From: Caulobacteraceae bacterium
GTDB taxonomy: Bacteria > Pseudomonadota > Alphaproteobacteria > Caulobacterales > Caulobacteraceae
Assembly (NCBI GenBank): GCA_947447115.1
Contig: CANFKD010000011.1
Coordinates: 1-34,231, forward strand
Direction of reading: 5' to 3'
Length of the DNA: 34,231 nt
The notes beneath the pieces are model-generated. The model was not told the DNA's origin, did not search any database, and saw nothing but the letters and a program-made list of their open reading frames with translations. The first letter of the stretch is position 1. Each line of letters opens with the position of its first letter. Position numbers and translations under genes: made by a program. Positions 28,024 through 34,231 of this stretch are shown here, in pieces.

Positions 28024-29454
28024 CTAGACCGTGATGAGGAGGGGACGATTGGAGGCGCGCGTAAGCCACTCAAACCGCAGGCCCATGGCTACGGCCGCCA
28101 CGGACAGGCCCGCCGCAAGGCCAATCCAAATACCAACCCCCTTAAGGCCAAAGGAAATGGCGAGGATCAGACAGATCGGCGCGCCCGCGAGCCAATAGCT
28201 GGCCCCGGCAATGATCATCGGGACGCGGGCATCTTTCAGACCCCTAAGGGACAGACCGCCGATCACTTGCAGGGCGTCAAAGACCTGAAAGGCCGCGGCG
28301 ATCATCAAGAACTGGGTGGCATAGGTGATGACCTGCGTCTCTTGCGCGGTCGGGGGTCCAAAATAGAGGCTGGCGATCTGACGACCGGCAAAGGCCATGG
28401 CCAGGCCGCACAGGCTGATGAACCCCACCCCCACGACCATTGCGACAAATCCTGACAGGCGCGCGGCGGCCATATCCCCTCGGCCCGTCGCCAACCCGAC
28501 CCGCACCGTCGCGGCCATACCGATGCCGAGCGGCACCATGAAGGTCACGGACGCAAAGTTCAGCGCCACCTGATGGGCGGCCAATTGATCGGTTCCAAAG
28601 GTGCCCATGACGAGGGTCATGACATTGAACAACATGGCCTCAAAGATCATGGTCATACCGATGGGCAGGCCCAGACGAAAGACCTCGGCCAGTAGCCTAC
28701 GGGCCGGTAAGACCAGTCCCTTGAACGGCTGATAGACCCGCAGGTCCGGATCAAGCCAGATGATCAGAACCATAGCCAGAAGGCTGAACATGCCTGAACT
28801 GGCCGTCGCGATCCCGGCGCCGACCATCTCGAGGCGCGGAAAGCCGAAATGGCCGAAGATCAGGGCATAGTCGGCGAGGGCGTTCCATAGGATCGTGGCC
28901 AACATGACCCACATGGCCGCCCTTGGCTTACCGGTGGCGGTGGCAAAATTGCGCAGGACCAAAAAGCCTAGAGTGAAAGGCATGCCAATGGCCAAGACAC
29001 TGACAAACTGCCCCGCGCCCTTGGCCAGCACGGGGTCTTGACCCAGATGCAACAGGATCCATTCGGCGGAGACCAGCAGAGCCGCCATCGGCAGGGCCAA
29101 GAGGGCGACAGCCCACAGCCCCATCCGCACAATGGTTCGCACCGCCTCGCGATTGTTCGGATCGGCCCCCAGACTTTGCGCAATCATCGGCGAGACCGCT
29201 GACGACGGCCCGGCCCCGATCAGCCAAGCAAAATAATAGATCGTGCTGCCAATCGCCCCAGCGGCCAGCGCCGTCTGGCTCAAACGGCCCAGCATGATCA
29301 CATCGGTGGTCATCACCGCCATCTGCGCCAACTGGGTAAAGACCAACGGAATGGCCAAGGCCACCAACGCCACCGTCTCCACGCGCCAAGCCGTCCACCG
29401 CGACGGGGCGGCGGCAACAGGTTGGGTCGAAGCTACGGGGTCAGTCACGGTCAT
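28024..29454 (-). CDS. MATE family efflux transporter
   Basis: 476 aa: LALPLVFTQL-like start, [43 protein letters not shown]; 12 TM segments. Confidence 0.94.
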   Translation of the reverse strand: MTVTDPVASTQPVAAAPSRWTAWRVETVALVALAIPLVFTQLAQMAVMTTDVIMLGRLSQTALAAGAIGSTIYYFAWLIGAGPSSAVSPMIAQSLGADPNNREAVRTIVRMGLWAVALLALPMAALLVSAEWILLHLGQDPVLAKGAGQFVSVLAIGMPFTLGFLVLRNFATATGKPRAAMWVMLATILWNALADYALIFGHFGFPRLEMVGAGIATASSGMFSLLAMVLIIWLDPDLRVYQPFKGLVLPARRLLAEVFRLGLPIGMTMIFEAMLFNVMTLVMGTFGTDQLAAHQVALNFASVTFMVPLGIGMAATVRVGLATGRGDMAAARLSGFVAMVVGVGFISLCGLAMAFAGRQIASLYFGPPTAQETQVITYATQFLMIAAAFQVFDALQVIGGLSLRGLKDARVPMIIAGASYWLAGAPICLILAISFGLKGVGIWIGLAAGLSVAAVAMGLRFEWLTRASNRPLLITV

Positions 29455-29522
29455 TGGTCACTTTAACGGAAGGATGGCTAAGGGCGCAAAGAAGAAAGCG
29501 AGGGTTAAGAAACCCTAGCCCC

Positions 29523-30539
29523 TCACCAGTCCTTAAAGTGCTTGGACAGTTTCAGGCCTTGGCGCTGATAGTGTGAGCCGCCGGTGCCATAGAGGCGGTT
29601 GGGGCGGGCTAGGAGCGGTTCATAGACCAATCGCGCGACCGTCTGGCCATCTTCGAGCAGGAACGGGGTCTCGTGGCTGCGGACCTCGAGAACGCCGCGC
29701 GACCCGACGCCGCCCGCCTCTTCGGTGCCAAAGCCCGGATCGAAAAAGCCCGCATAGTGGACGCGAAACTCGCCGACCGAGGGATCAATCGGGGTCATTT
29801 CGGCGGCCTGCAGGACCGGGATCTCTACGGCTTCTTTCGAGGCCAGAATATAGAACTCGCCCGGATCGAGCATCAGTTCGCCTCGGCGCGGCTGCAAAGG
29901 CTCCCAAAAGTCGCGCGGGTCATGGCCGCCGACATTGTCCAGATCGATAACGCCGGAATGGCGACGGGCCCGATAGCCGGCCAGATCACCGGTCAGATCA
30001 ACCCCGACAATGCGGGTCTCAAGATGGGCAGGCTGCCCCTGTTTGAGCCGAAGCTGGTTCAGCCGCGTGCCGGTACGCACCAGGATGGAAAAGGTCTGGG
30101 GCGCAATTTCGATATAGAGCGGGCCATCATAGCCGCTGGCCACATCGTCAAAGGCGCGGCTGTGATCGGTCAAGAGGCGCACAAAGACATCAATCCGTCC
30201 GGTCGAGCTCTTGGGATTGCCGCGCGCGGAAAGGCCCGGTGCAAGCTGAAGACGCTCTTGCACCTCCGCAATATAGACGCAGCCACGCTCCAGCACCGCG
30301 CCCTTGGACAGGTCGATCTCGTGCATGGCCACATCGACCATCCTTTGGCGCACCGTGCGGTGAAGGCCAGGCAGGAACGAGGCCCGGATCCGCCAGCAGC
30401 GCAGACCAAGGCGCAGGTCCAGACTGGCCGGTTGAACCTGATCGGCGTCAAAGGCACTCAGCGACGTGATCGCACCCTCGGCAATCAGCGCGTCAATCGA
30501 TTGGCTGGGCAAGATGCCCGATGAAATTTGCTCACTCAT
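29523..30539 (-). CDS. 2'-deoxycytidine 5'-triphosphate deaminase (long, PF06559-like, duplicated Dcd fold)
   Basis: From MSEQISSGILPSQSIDALIAEGAITS (ATG 30539): QPASLDLRLGLRCWRIRASFLPG, LSARGNPKSSTGRIDVFVRLLTDHS, FGTEEAGGVGSRGVLEVRSHETPFLLEDGQTVARLVYE. The track's N-terminal extension is probably not translated. Confidence 0.85.
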   Translation of the reverse strand: MSEQISSGILPSQSIDALIAEGAITSLSAFDADQVQPASLDLRLGLRCWRIRASFLPGLHRTVRQRMVDVAMHEIDLSKGAVLERGCVYIAEVQERLQLAPGLSARGNPKSSTGRIDVFVRLLTDHSRAFDDVASGYDGPLYIEIAPQTFSILVRTGTRLNQLRLKQGQPAHLETRIVGVDLTGDLAGYRARRHSGVIDLDNVGGHDPRDFWEPLQPRRGELMLDPGEFYILASKEAVEIPVLQAAEMTPIDPSVGEFRVHYAGFFDPGFGTEEAGGVGSRGVLEVRSHETPFLLEDGQTVARLVYEPLLARPNRLYGTGGSHYQRQGLKLSKHFKDW

Positions 30540-30675
30540 TGGCGCGACAGTCCGCGACTCCTTGCCGAATGGCAAGTCTTCAGGTGCCGCCAAGGGTAAG
30601 ATCATGGCCAGCGCCAAGACGCCCCCTTGACCTGACCCCCTCAGATGCCTTTGATGCGCGCGTTTTAAGAAGGAA

Positions 30676-31866
30676 ATGGCAATGTCTGAAGATCCGAAGA
30701 CTTGGGAAGCGGCAACCCGTTTGGTTCGCGGCGGCACCATGCGCTCGGCGTTCAATGAGACCTCTGAAGCCCTCTATCTGACCCAAGGCTTTGTCTATGA
30801 CTCTGCCGAGAGCGCCGTGGCGCGCTTTTCAGGCGAAGAGCCGGGCTATGTCTATTCGCGCTTTGCCAACCCAACCGTTGAGATGTTCGAGCAGCGGCTC
30901 GCCCTCCTCGAAGGCGCGCCCGCCTGCCGGGCGATGGCGACCGGCATGGCGGCGGTCAATGCGTCCCTGATGGGACTGGTGCGAGCTGGAGATCACCTGG
31001 TCGCAGGCCGCGCCCTGTTTGGCTCCTGTCGCTGGCTGGTGGCCGAGTGGTTGCCGCGCTTTGGCGTCGAGACCACCTTTGTCGATGCCACCGATCTGAA
31101 GGCTTGGGAAAATGCCATGCGGCCCAATACCAAGGCCGTCCTAATCGAGACCCCGGCCAACCCCCTGCTCGAGGTCACCGACATTGCTGAGGTGTCCAAG
31201 CTGGCCCATGCGGCCGGGGCCAAGGTCATTGTCGATAATGTCTTCGCCACCCCGATCTTTCAAAAGCCGCTCGAACTGGGCGCCGATCTGGTGGTCTATT
31301 CGGCGACCAAACATATTGATGGCCAAGGCCGGGTGCTGGGCGGCGCGGTTCTGGGCTCACAAGAGCTGATGGATGAGGCGCTGCGCGACATGCTGCGCCA
31401 CACTGGCCCGTCCCTGTCGCCCTTCAATGCTTGGGTTCTGCTCAAGGGCTTAGAGACCTTGGACCTGCGCGTGCGTCGTCAGACCGAGACCGCCGCCGTG
31501 CTGGCCGATCTGGTGGCTAGCCACGCCAAGACCCAGCGGTCCTTCTATCCCTTCCGTAAGGATCACCCGCAATATGAGGTCGCCATCAAGCAGATGAGCG
31601 GCGGCGGCAGTCTCTTGGCCTTTGATCTCGGCTCGCGGCAGGCAGCGTTCAACTTCCTCAATGCGCTTGAGATTGTCGATATCTCCAACAATCTCGGAGA
31701 CGCCAAGTCGATGGCCACCCATCCGCCGACCACGACCCACCGGTCTGTTCCCGAAGAGGAACGTCTGGCCATCGGCGTGACCGAAGGCACGGTGCGCCTA
31801 TCGGTGGGCCTTGAGGGCGCAGGCGATTTGATCCGCGATGTGTCTAGGGCCTTAGACGCAGCGTGA
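30676..31866 (+). CDS. metZ: O-succinylhomoserine sulfhydrylase (Cys/Met metabolism PLP family)
   Basis: 396 aa: TRLVRGGTMRSAFNETSEALYLTQGFVYDSAESAVARFSGEEPGYVYSRFANPTVEMFEQRLALLEGA, VYSATKHIDGQGRVLGGAVLG. Confidence 0.93.
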   Translation: MAMSEDPKTWEAATRLVRGGTMRSAFNETSEALYLTQGFVYDSAESAVARFSGEEPGYVYSRFANPTVEMFEQRLALLEGAPACRAMATGMAAVNASLMGLVRAGDHLVAGRALFGSCRWLVAEWLPRFGVETTFVDATDLKAWENAMRPNTKAVLIETPANPLLEVTDIAEVSKLAHAAGAKVIVDNVFATPIFQKPLELGADLVVYSATKHIDGQGRVLGGAVLGSQELMDEALRDMLRHTGPSLSPFNAWVLLKGLETLDLRVRRQTETAAVLADLVASHAKTQRSFYPFRKDHPQYEVAIKQMSGGGSLLAFDLGSRQAAFNFLNALEIVDISNNLGDAKSMATHPPTTTHRSVPEEERLAIGVTEGTVRLSVGLEGAGDLIRDVSRALDAA

Positions 31867-32297
31867 ACCGGATACCGCGCCGCACCCGTTCCAAGGGCTC
31901 GCCGATCTATGAGGCCCGCACCCGCGACATCGTCGTGCGGGTCATGTGCTCCTATCGGCCTGAAGACTCAGAGCCCGACATCGGCCTGCACATGTGGTCC
32001 TATGTGGTAGAGATCGAGAACCACGGGACCGAGACCGTGCAACTGATCTCACGTCACTGGATCATTACCGACTCGCGCAATGACATCGTCGAGGTCAAGG
32101 GTGAAGGGGTGGTCGGGGACCAACCGACCCTGAAGCCCCGCGAAGCCTATCGCTACACCTCCGGCTGCCCGCTTCGTACCGCGTCCGGCAGCATGCATGG
32201 CAGTTTCCAAATGCTGACCGACGACGGCCAAACCTTCGACGCCGAGATCCCCCCCTTCTCGCTGGACCTTCCGGATGCCCGCAAGGTGATGAACTAG
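31863..32297 (+). CDS. apaG: ApaG (DUF525) protein
   Basis: 144 aa: YEARTRDIVVRVMCSYRPEDSEPDIGLHMWSYVVEIENHGTETVQLISRHWIITDSRNDIVEVKGEGVVGDQPTLKPREAYRYTSGCPL. GTG start overlaps the metZ stop. Confidence 0.96.
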   Translation: MNRIPRRTRSKGSPIYEARTRDIVVRVMCSYRPEDSEPDIGLHMWSYVVEIENHGTETVQLISRHWIITDSRNDIVEVKGEGVVGDQPTLKPREAYRYTSGCPLRTASGSMHGSFQMLTDDGQTFDAEIPPFSLDLPDARKVMN

Positions 32298-32309
32298 GGC
32301 GGCGCCGCT

Positions 32310-32402
32310 TCCTCGCGCTTCGACAGGCTCAGCATGAGGAAGGGTAAGAGATTCGGGATTTCCCATTCATCCTCATGCTGAGCCTGCCGAAGGACGAGGA
32401 TG
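32310..32402. repeat. REP-like family C element, copy 2
   Basis: CCTCGCGCTTCGACAGGCTCAGCATGAGGAAG ... ATTCATCCTCATGCTGAGCCTGCCGAAGGACGAGG. Confidence 0.92.
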
Positions 32403-32424
32403 TTCTCCTGTCTCTCCACCGCGT

Positions 32425-32502
32425 TCTTAGCGAAGCCGGGGATCCAGATGATCGAGTTCCACCTGTGCGTAACGGTCTGGGTCCCCGCCTTCGCGGGGAA
32501 TA
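32425..32502. repeat. REP-like family B element, copy 4, lying between two family C copies
   Basis: CGAAGCCGGGGATCCAG ... GGTCTGGGTCCCCGCCTTCGCGGGGAA. Confidence 0.85.
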
Positions 32503-32528
32503 CGGATGTGGGGGCTTTGGTGCCGCTT

Positions 32529-32622
32529 TCTCGTGCTTCGACAGGCTCAGCATGAGGAAGAGTGAGAGATCACCGCTTTCAAATTCATCCTCATCCTGAG
32601 CCTGTCGAAGGACGAGGATGTT
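32529..32622. repeat. REP-like family C element, copy 3 (direct orientation with copy 2)
   Basis: TCTCGTGCTTCGACAGGCTCAGCATGAGGAAGAG ... ATTCATCCTCATCCTGAGCCTGTCGAAGGACGAGGATGTTC. Confidence 0.92.
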
Positions 32623-32716
32623 CACGGCAAAGCGGGTGAAGGGGGTCGGCCTTGACCCTTGGGGACAGTTAGCAGACCTTGCAGGCTAAATTTTAGCACA
32701 ATGAAAGTCTGTTCCC

Positions 32717-33967
32717 ATGGCCAAGGCCTCAAAATCCACCCCCGCGTCAGAGCGGGCCTTTGACCTGATCGTCTATGGAGCCACCGGCTTTACGGGGCGG
32801 CTGGTGGCCGAGCATATGCTCGCCATTTATGGGGTCGATGGACCTGTGCGTTGGGCCATCGCTGGACGCAGCACAGCCAAGCTGGATGAGGTGCGCAAGG
32901 CCATCGGCGCTCCAGACAGCCTTGCCATGATCACCGCCAATGCATCAGACCCCGCCTCGCTGAGCGCCATGTGTCTGCAGACCAAGGTCGTGGTGACCAC
33001 CGTTGGGCCCTATCAGCTCTATGGCGAGGGCCTTGTCATCGCCTGCGCCGACAGCGGGACTGATTATGTTGACCTGTGCGGTGAGCCCGCCTGGATGGCT
33101 AAGATGATCGCCGCCCATTCACAGCGCGCCGCAGCCTCTGGCGCGCGGATTGTCTTTTCCTGCGGCTTTGATTCTATCCCCTTCGATCTCGGCGTCTTCT
33201 ATCTGCAAGATCTGGCCAAGACGCGGTTCGGCGCTGCCCTGCCCCGCGTCCGGGGCCGCGTGCGCAAGATGAAGGGCGGATTTTCTGGCGGCACCGTCGC
33301 CAGCATGCTCGCCACCTTTGAGGCCATCCGCCGCGAGCCAAGCCAAGCGACCGTGATGGCCAACCCCTTCGCCCTTGCCGGTGGCTTTCAGGGTCCCGCC
33401 CAGCCGAGCGGCGACGGCGTTACCGAGGACCAGAGCCTGGACCAATGGTCCGCCCCCTTCGTCATGGCCGCCATCAACACCAAGGTCGTGCACCGCTCCA
33501 ACCTCCTGCTCGGCCACGCCTATGGCCAAGACCTGATCTATGACGAAATGATGCTGGCCGGGTCCGGCGAGACGGGTCGCAAGAAGGCCAAGGCCATGAC
33601 CGGCCAGACCAATATCCAAAATGGCCTACTGGCCTTCGGTCCAACCCGAGCCCTTCTGCAGCGTTTTGCCCTGCCAAAGCCCGGCCAAGGGCCATCGAAG
33701 CACGAGCGTGAAACCGGCCATTTCGACGTCCTGTTTGCGGGTGAAACCAAGGACGGCAAGGAACTGAAGGTGGTCGTGACCGGCGACAAGGACCCCGGCT
33801 ATGGCTGCACCTCCAAGATGATCGCCGAAAGCGCCCTATGTCTGGCGCTGGATGTGGACCGCACCCAAACCCCCGGCGGCATCTGGACCCCAGCCGCCGC
33901 CCTCGGCCATGCCTTGATCCATCGCCTGCAGGCCAAGGCGGGAATGACCTTTTCGGAGCTGCAGTAG
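32717..33967 (+). CDS. Saccharopine dehydrogenase NADP-binding family protein (trans-acting enoyl reductase-like)
   Basis: 416 aa: FDLIVYGATGFTGRLVAEHMLAIYG, VVVTTVGPYQLYGEGLVIACADSGTDYVDLCGEPAWMAKMI, CGFDSIPFDLGVFYL. Confidence 0.92.
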   Translation: MAKASKSTPASERAFDLIVYGATGFTGRLVAEHMLAIYGVDGPVRWAIAGRSTAKLDEVRKAIGAPDSLAMITANASDPASLSAMCLQTKVVVTTVGPYQLYGEGLVIACADSGTDYVDLCGEPAWMAKMIAAHSQRAAASGARIVFSCGFDSIPFDLGVFYLQDLAKTRFGAALPRVRGRVRKMKGGFSGGTVASMLATFEAIRREPSQATVMANPFALAGGFQGPAQPSGDGVTEDQSLDQWSAPFVMAAINTKVVHRSNLLLGHAYGQDLIYDEMMLAGSGETGRKKAKAMTGQTNIQNGLLAFGPTRALLQRFALPKPGQGPSKHERETGHFDVLFAGETKDGKELKVVVTGDKDPGYGCTSKMIAESALCLALDVDRTQTPGGIWTPAAALGHALIHRLQAKAGMTFSELQ

Positions 33968-33998
33968 GGTTGGGTGACTTTAAGTAAAGAGAACAAGG

Positions 33999-34082
33999 CC
34001 CTCACCCAACCCTCTCCCACAGGGAGAGGGCTAAGAACGATTAAGCCCTCGCCCCCTTGGGGGAGAGGGTTGGGTGAGGGGG
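33999..34082. repeat. REP-like family A element, copy 4 (perfect outer arms)
   Basis: CCCTCACCCAACCCTCTCCCACAGGGAGAGGGCTAAGAACGATTAAGCCCTCGCCCCCTTGGGGGAGAGGGTTGGGTGAGGGGG, nearly identical to 10018..10101. Confidence 0.94.
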
Positions 34083-34110
34083 ACGACAAGAACCGATCAG
34101 CCCTCGCCCC

Positions 34111-34139
34111 TTGCATAGAGGCCTTGGCCTTGACATATA
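34111..34139 (+). promoter_or_regulatory. Candidate sigma-70-type promoter for ffs
   Basis: TTGCAT (34111..34116), 17-nt spacer, CATATA (34134..34139), just upstream of the SRP RNA sequence. Confidence 0.45.
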
Positions 34140-34145
34140 GGGCGT

Positions 34146-34231
34146 GGAGATTGGTGGCGGGCGGAGTCCTCGCCAATCCGGTCAGGTCCGGAAGGAAGCA
34201 GCCGCAACGAGTTTCGCTCCGGGTCGTCGCC
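34146..34231 (+). ncRNA. ffs: Bacterial small SRP RNA (4.5S), 3' end probably at or just beyond the window edge
   Basis: Contains the near-invariant SRP core GGTCAGGTCCGGAAGGAAGCAGCC at 34180..34203 (GGAA tetraloop) with flanking CTCG/CGAG and GGCG/CGCC pairing. 5' end estimated from the candidate promoter. Confidence 0.92.

Noticed and set aside
29673-30524. 283-aa plus-strand ORF antisense to the dCTP deaminase
   Set aside because: Shadow ORF; no recognisable fold or start-site context.
30540-30675. Possible SAM-II (metA-type) riboswitch upstream of metZ, common in Alphaproteobacteria
   Set aside because: I could not find the SAM-II pseudoknot core in the 136-nt leader. A covariance-model search would be decisive.
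2482-34113. Interspersed repeats as a CRISPR array
   Set aside because: Repeats are kilobases apart, palindromic and in separate intergenic regions, with no regular spacers or cas genes.

Overview
This 34.2-kb, GC-rich window looks like ordinary alphaproteobacterial chromosome, possibly Caulobacterales-like (lineage is inference from gene content). I see no prophage, transposase, CRISPR array, toxin-antitoxin or obvious defence system. Main content: (i) an edge-truncated homodimeric E1/transketolase-type gene divergent from an Lrp/AsnC regulator (MdeB/MdeR-like pairing); (ii) an Entner-Doudoroff operon zwf-edd-glk-eda followed by a small XRE regulator, plus a distant FucP/GluP-type sugar MFS transporter, both preceded by the same 15-bp palindromic operator TTGACAGCGATGTCA; (iii) lipid/surfactant genes (thiolase, enoyl-CoA hydratase, hot-dog thioesterase, secretory lipase, SDS-type alkylsulfatase); (iv) DctA and an NRAMP-like transporter with altered metal-site motifs; (v) housekeeping genes dapE, truA, fmt, MATE exporter, dCTP deaminase, metZ-apaG, a saccharopine-dehydrogenase-like protein; (vi) the SRP RNA (ffs) at the right edge. 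The most unusual non-coding content is a mosaic of at least four families of imperfect-palindrome, REP-like elements in six intergenic regions. The best leads are the shared sugar operator, the bistable repeat architecture and the divergent NRAMP site. None is claimed as a proven new system. Most long ORFs in the track that are antisense to these genes are shadow ORFs of high-GC coding DNA.
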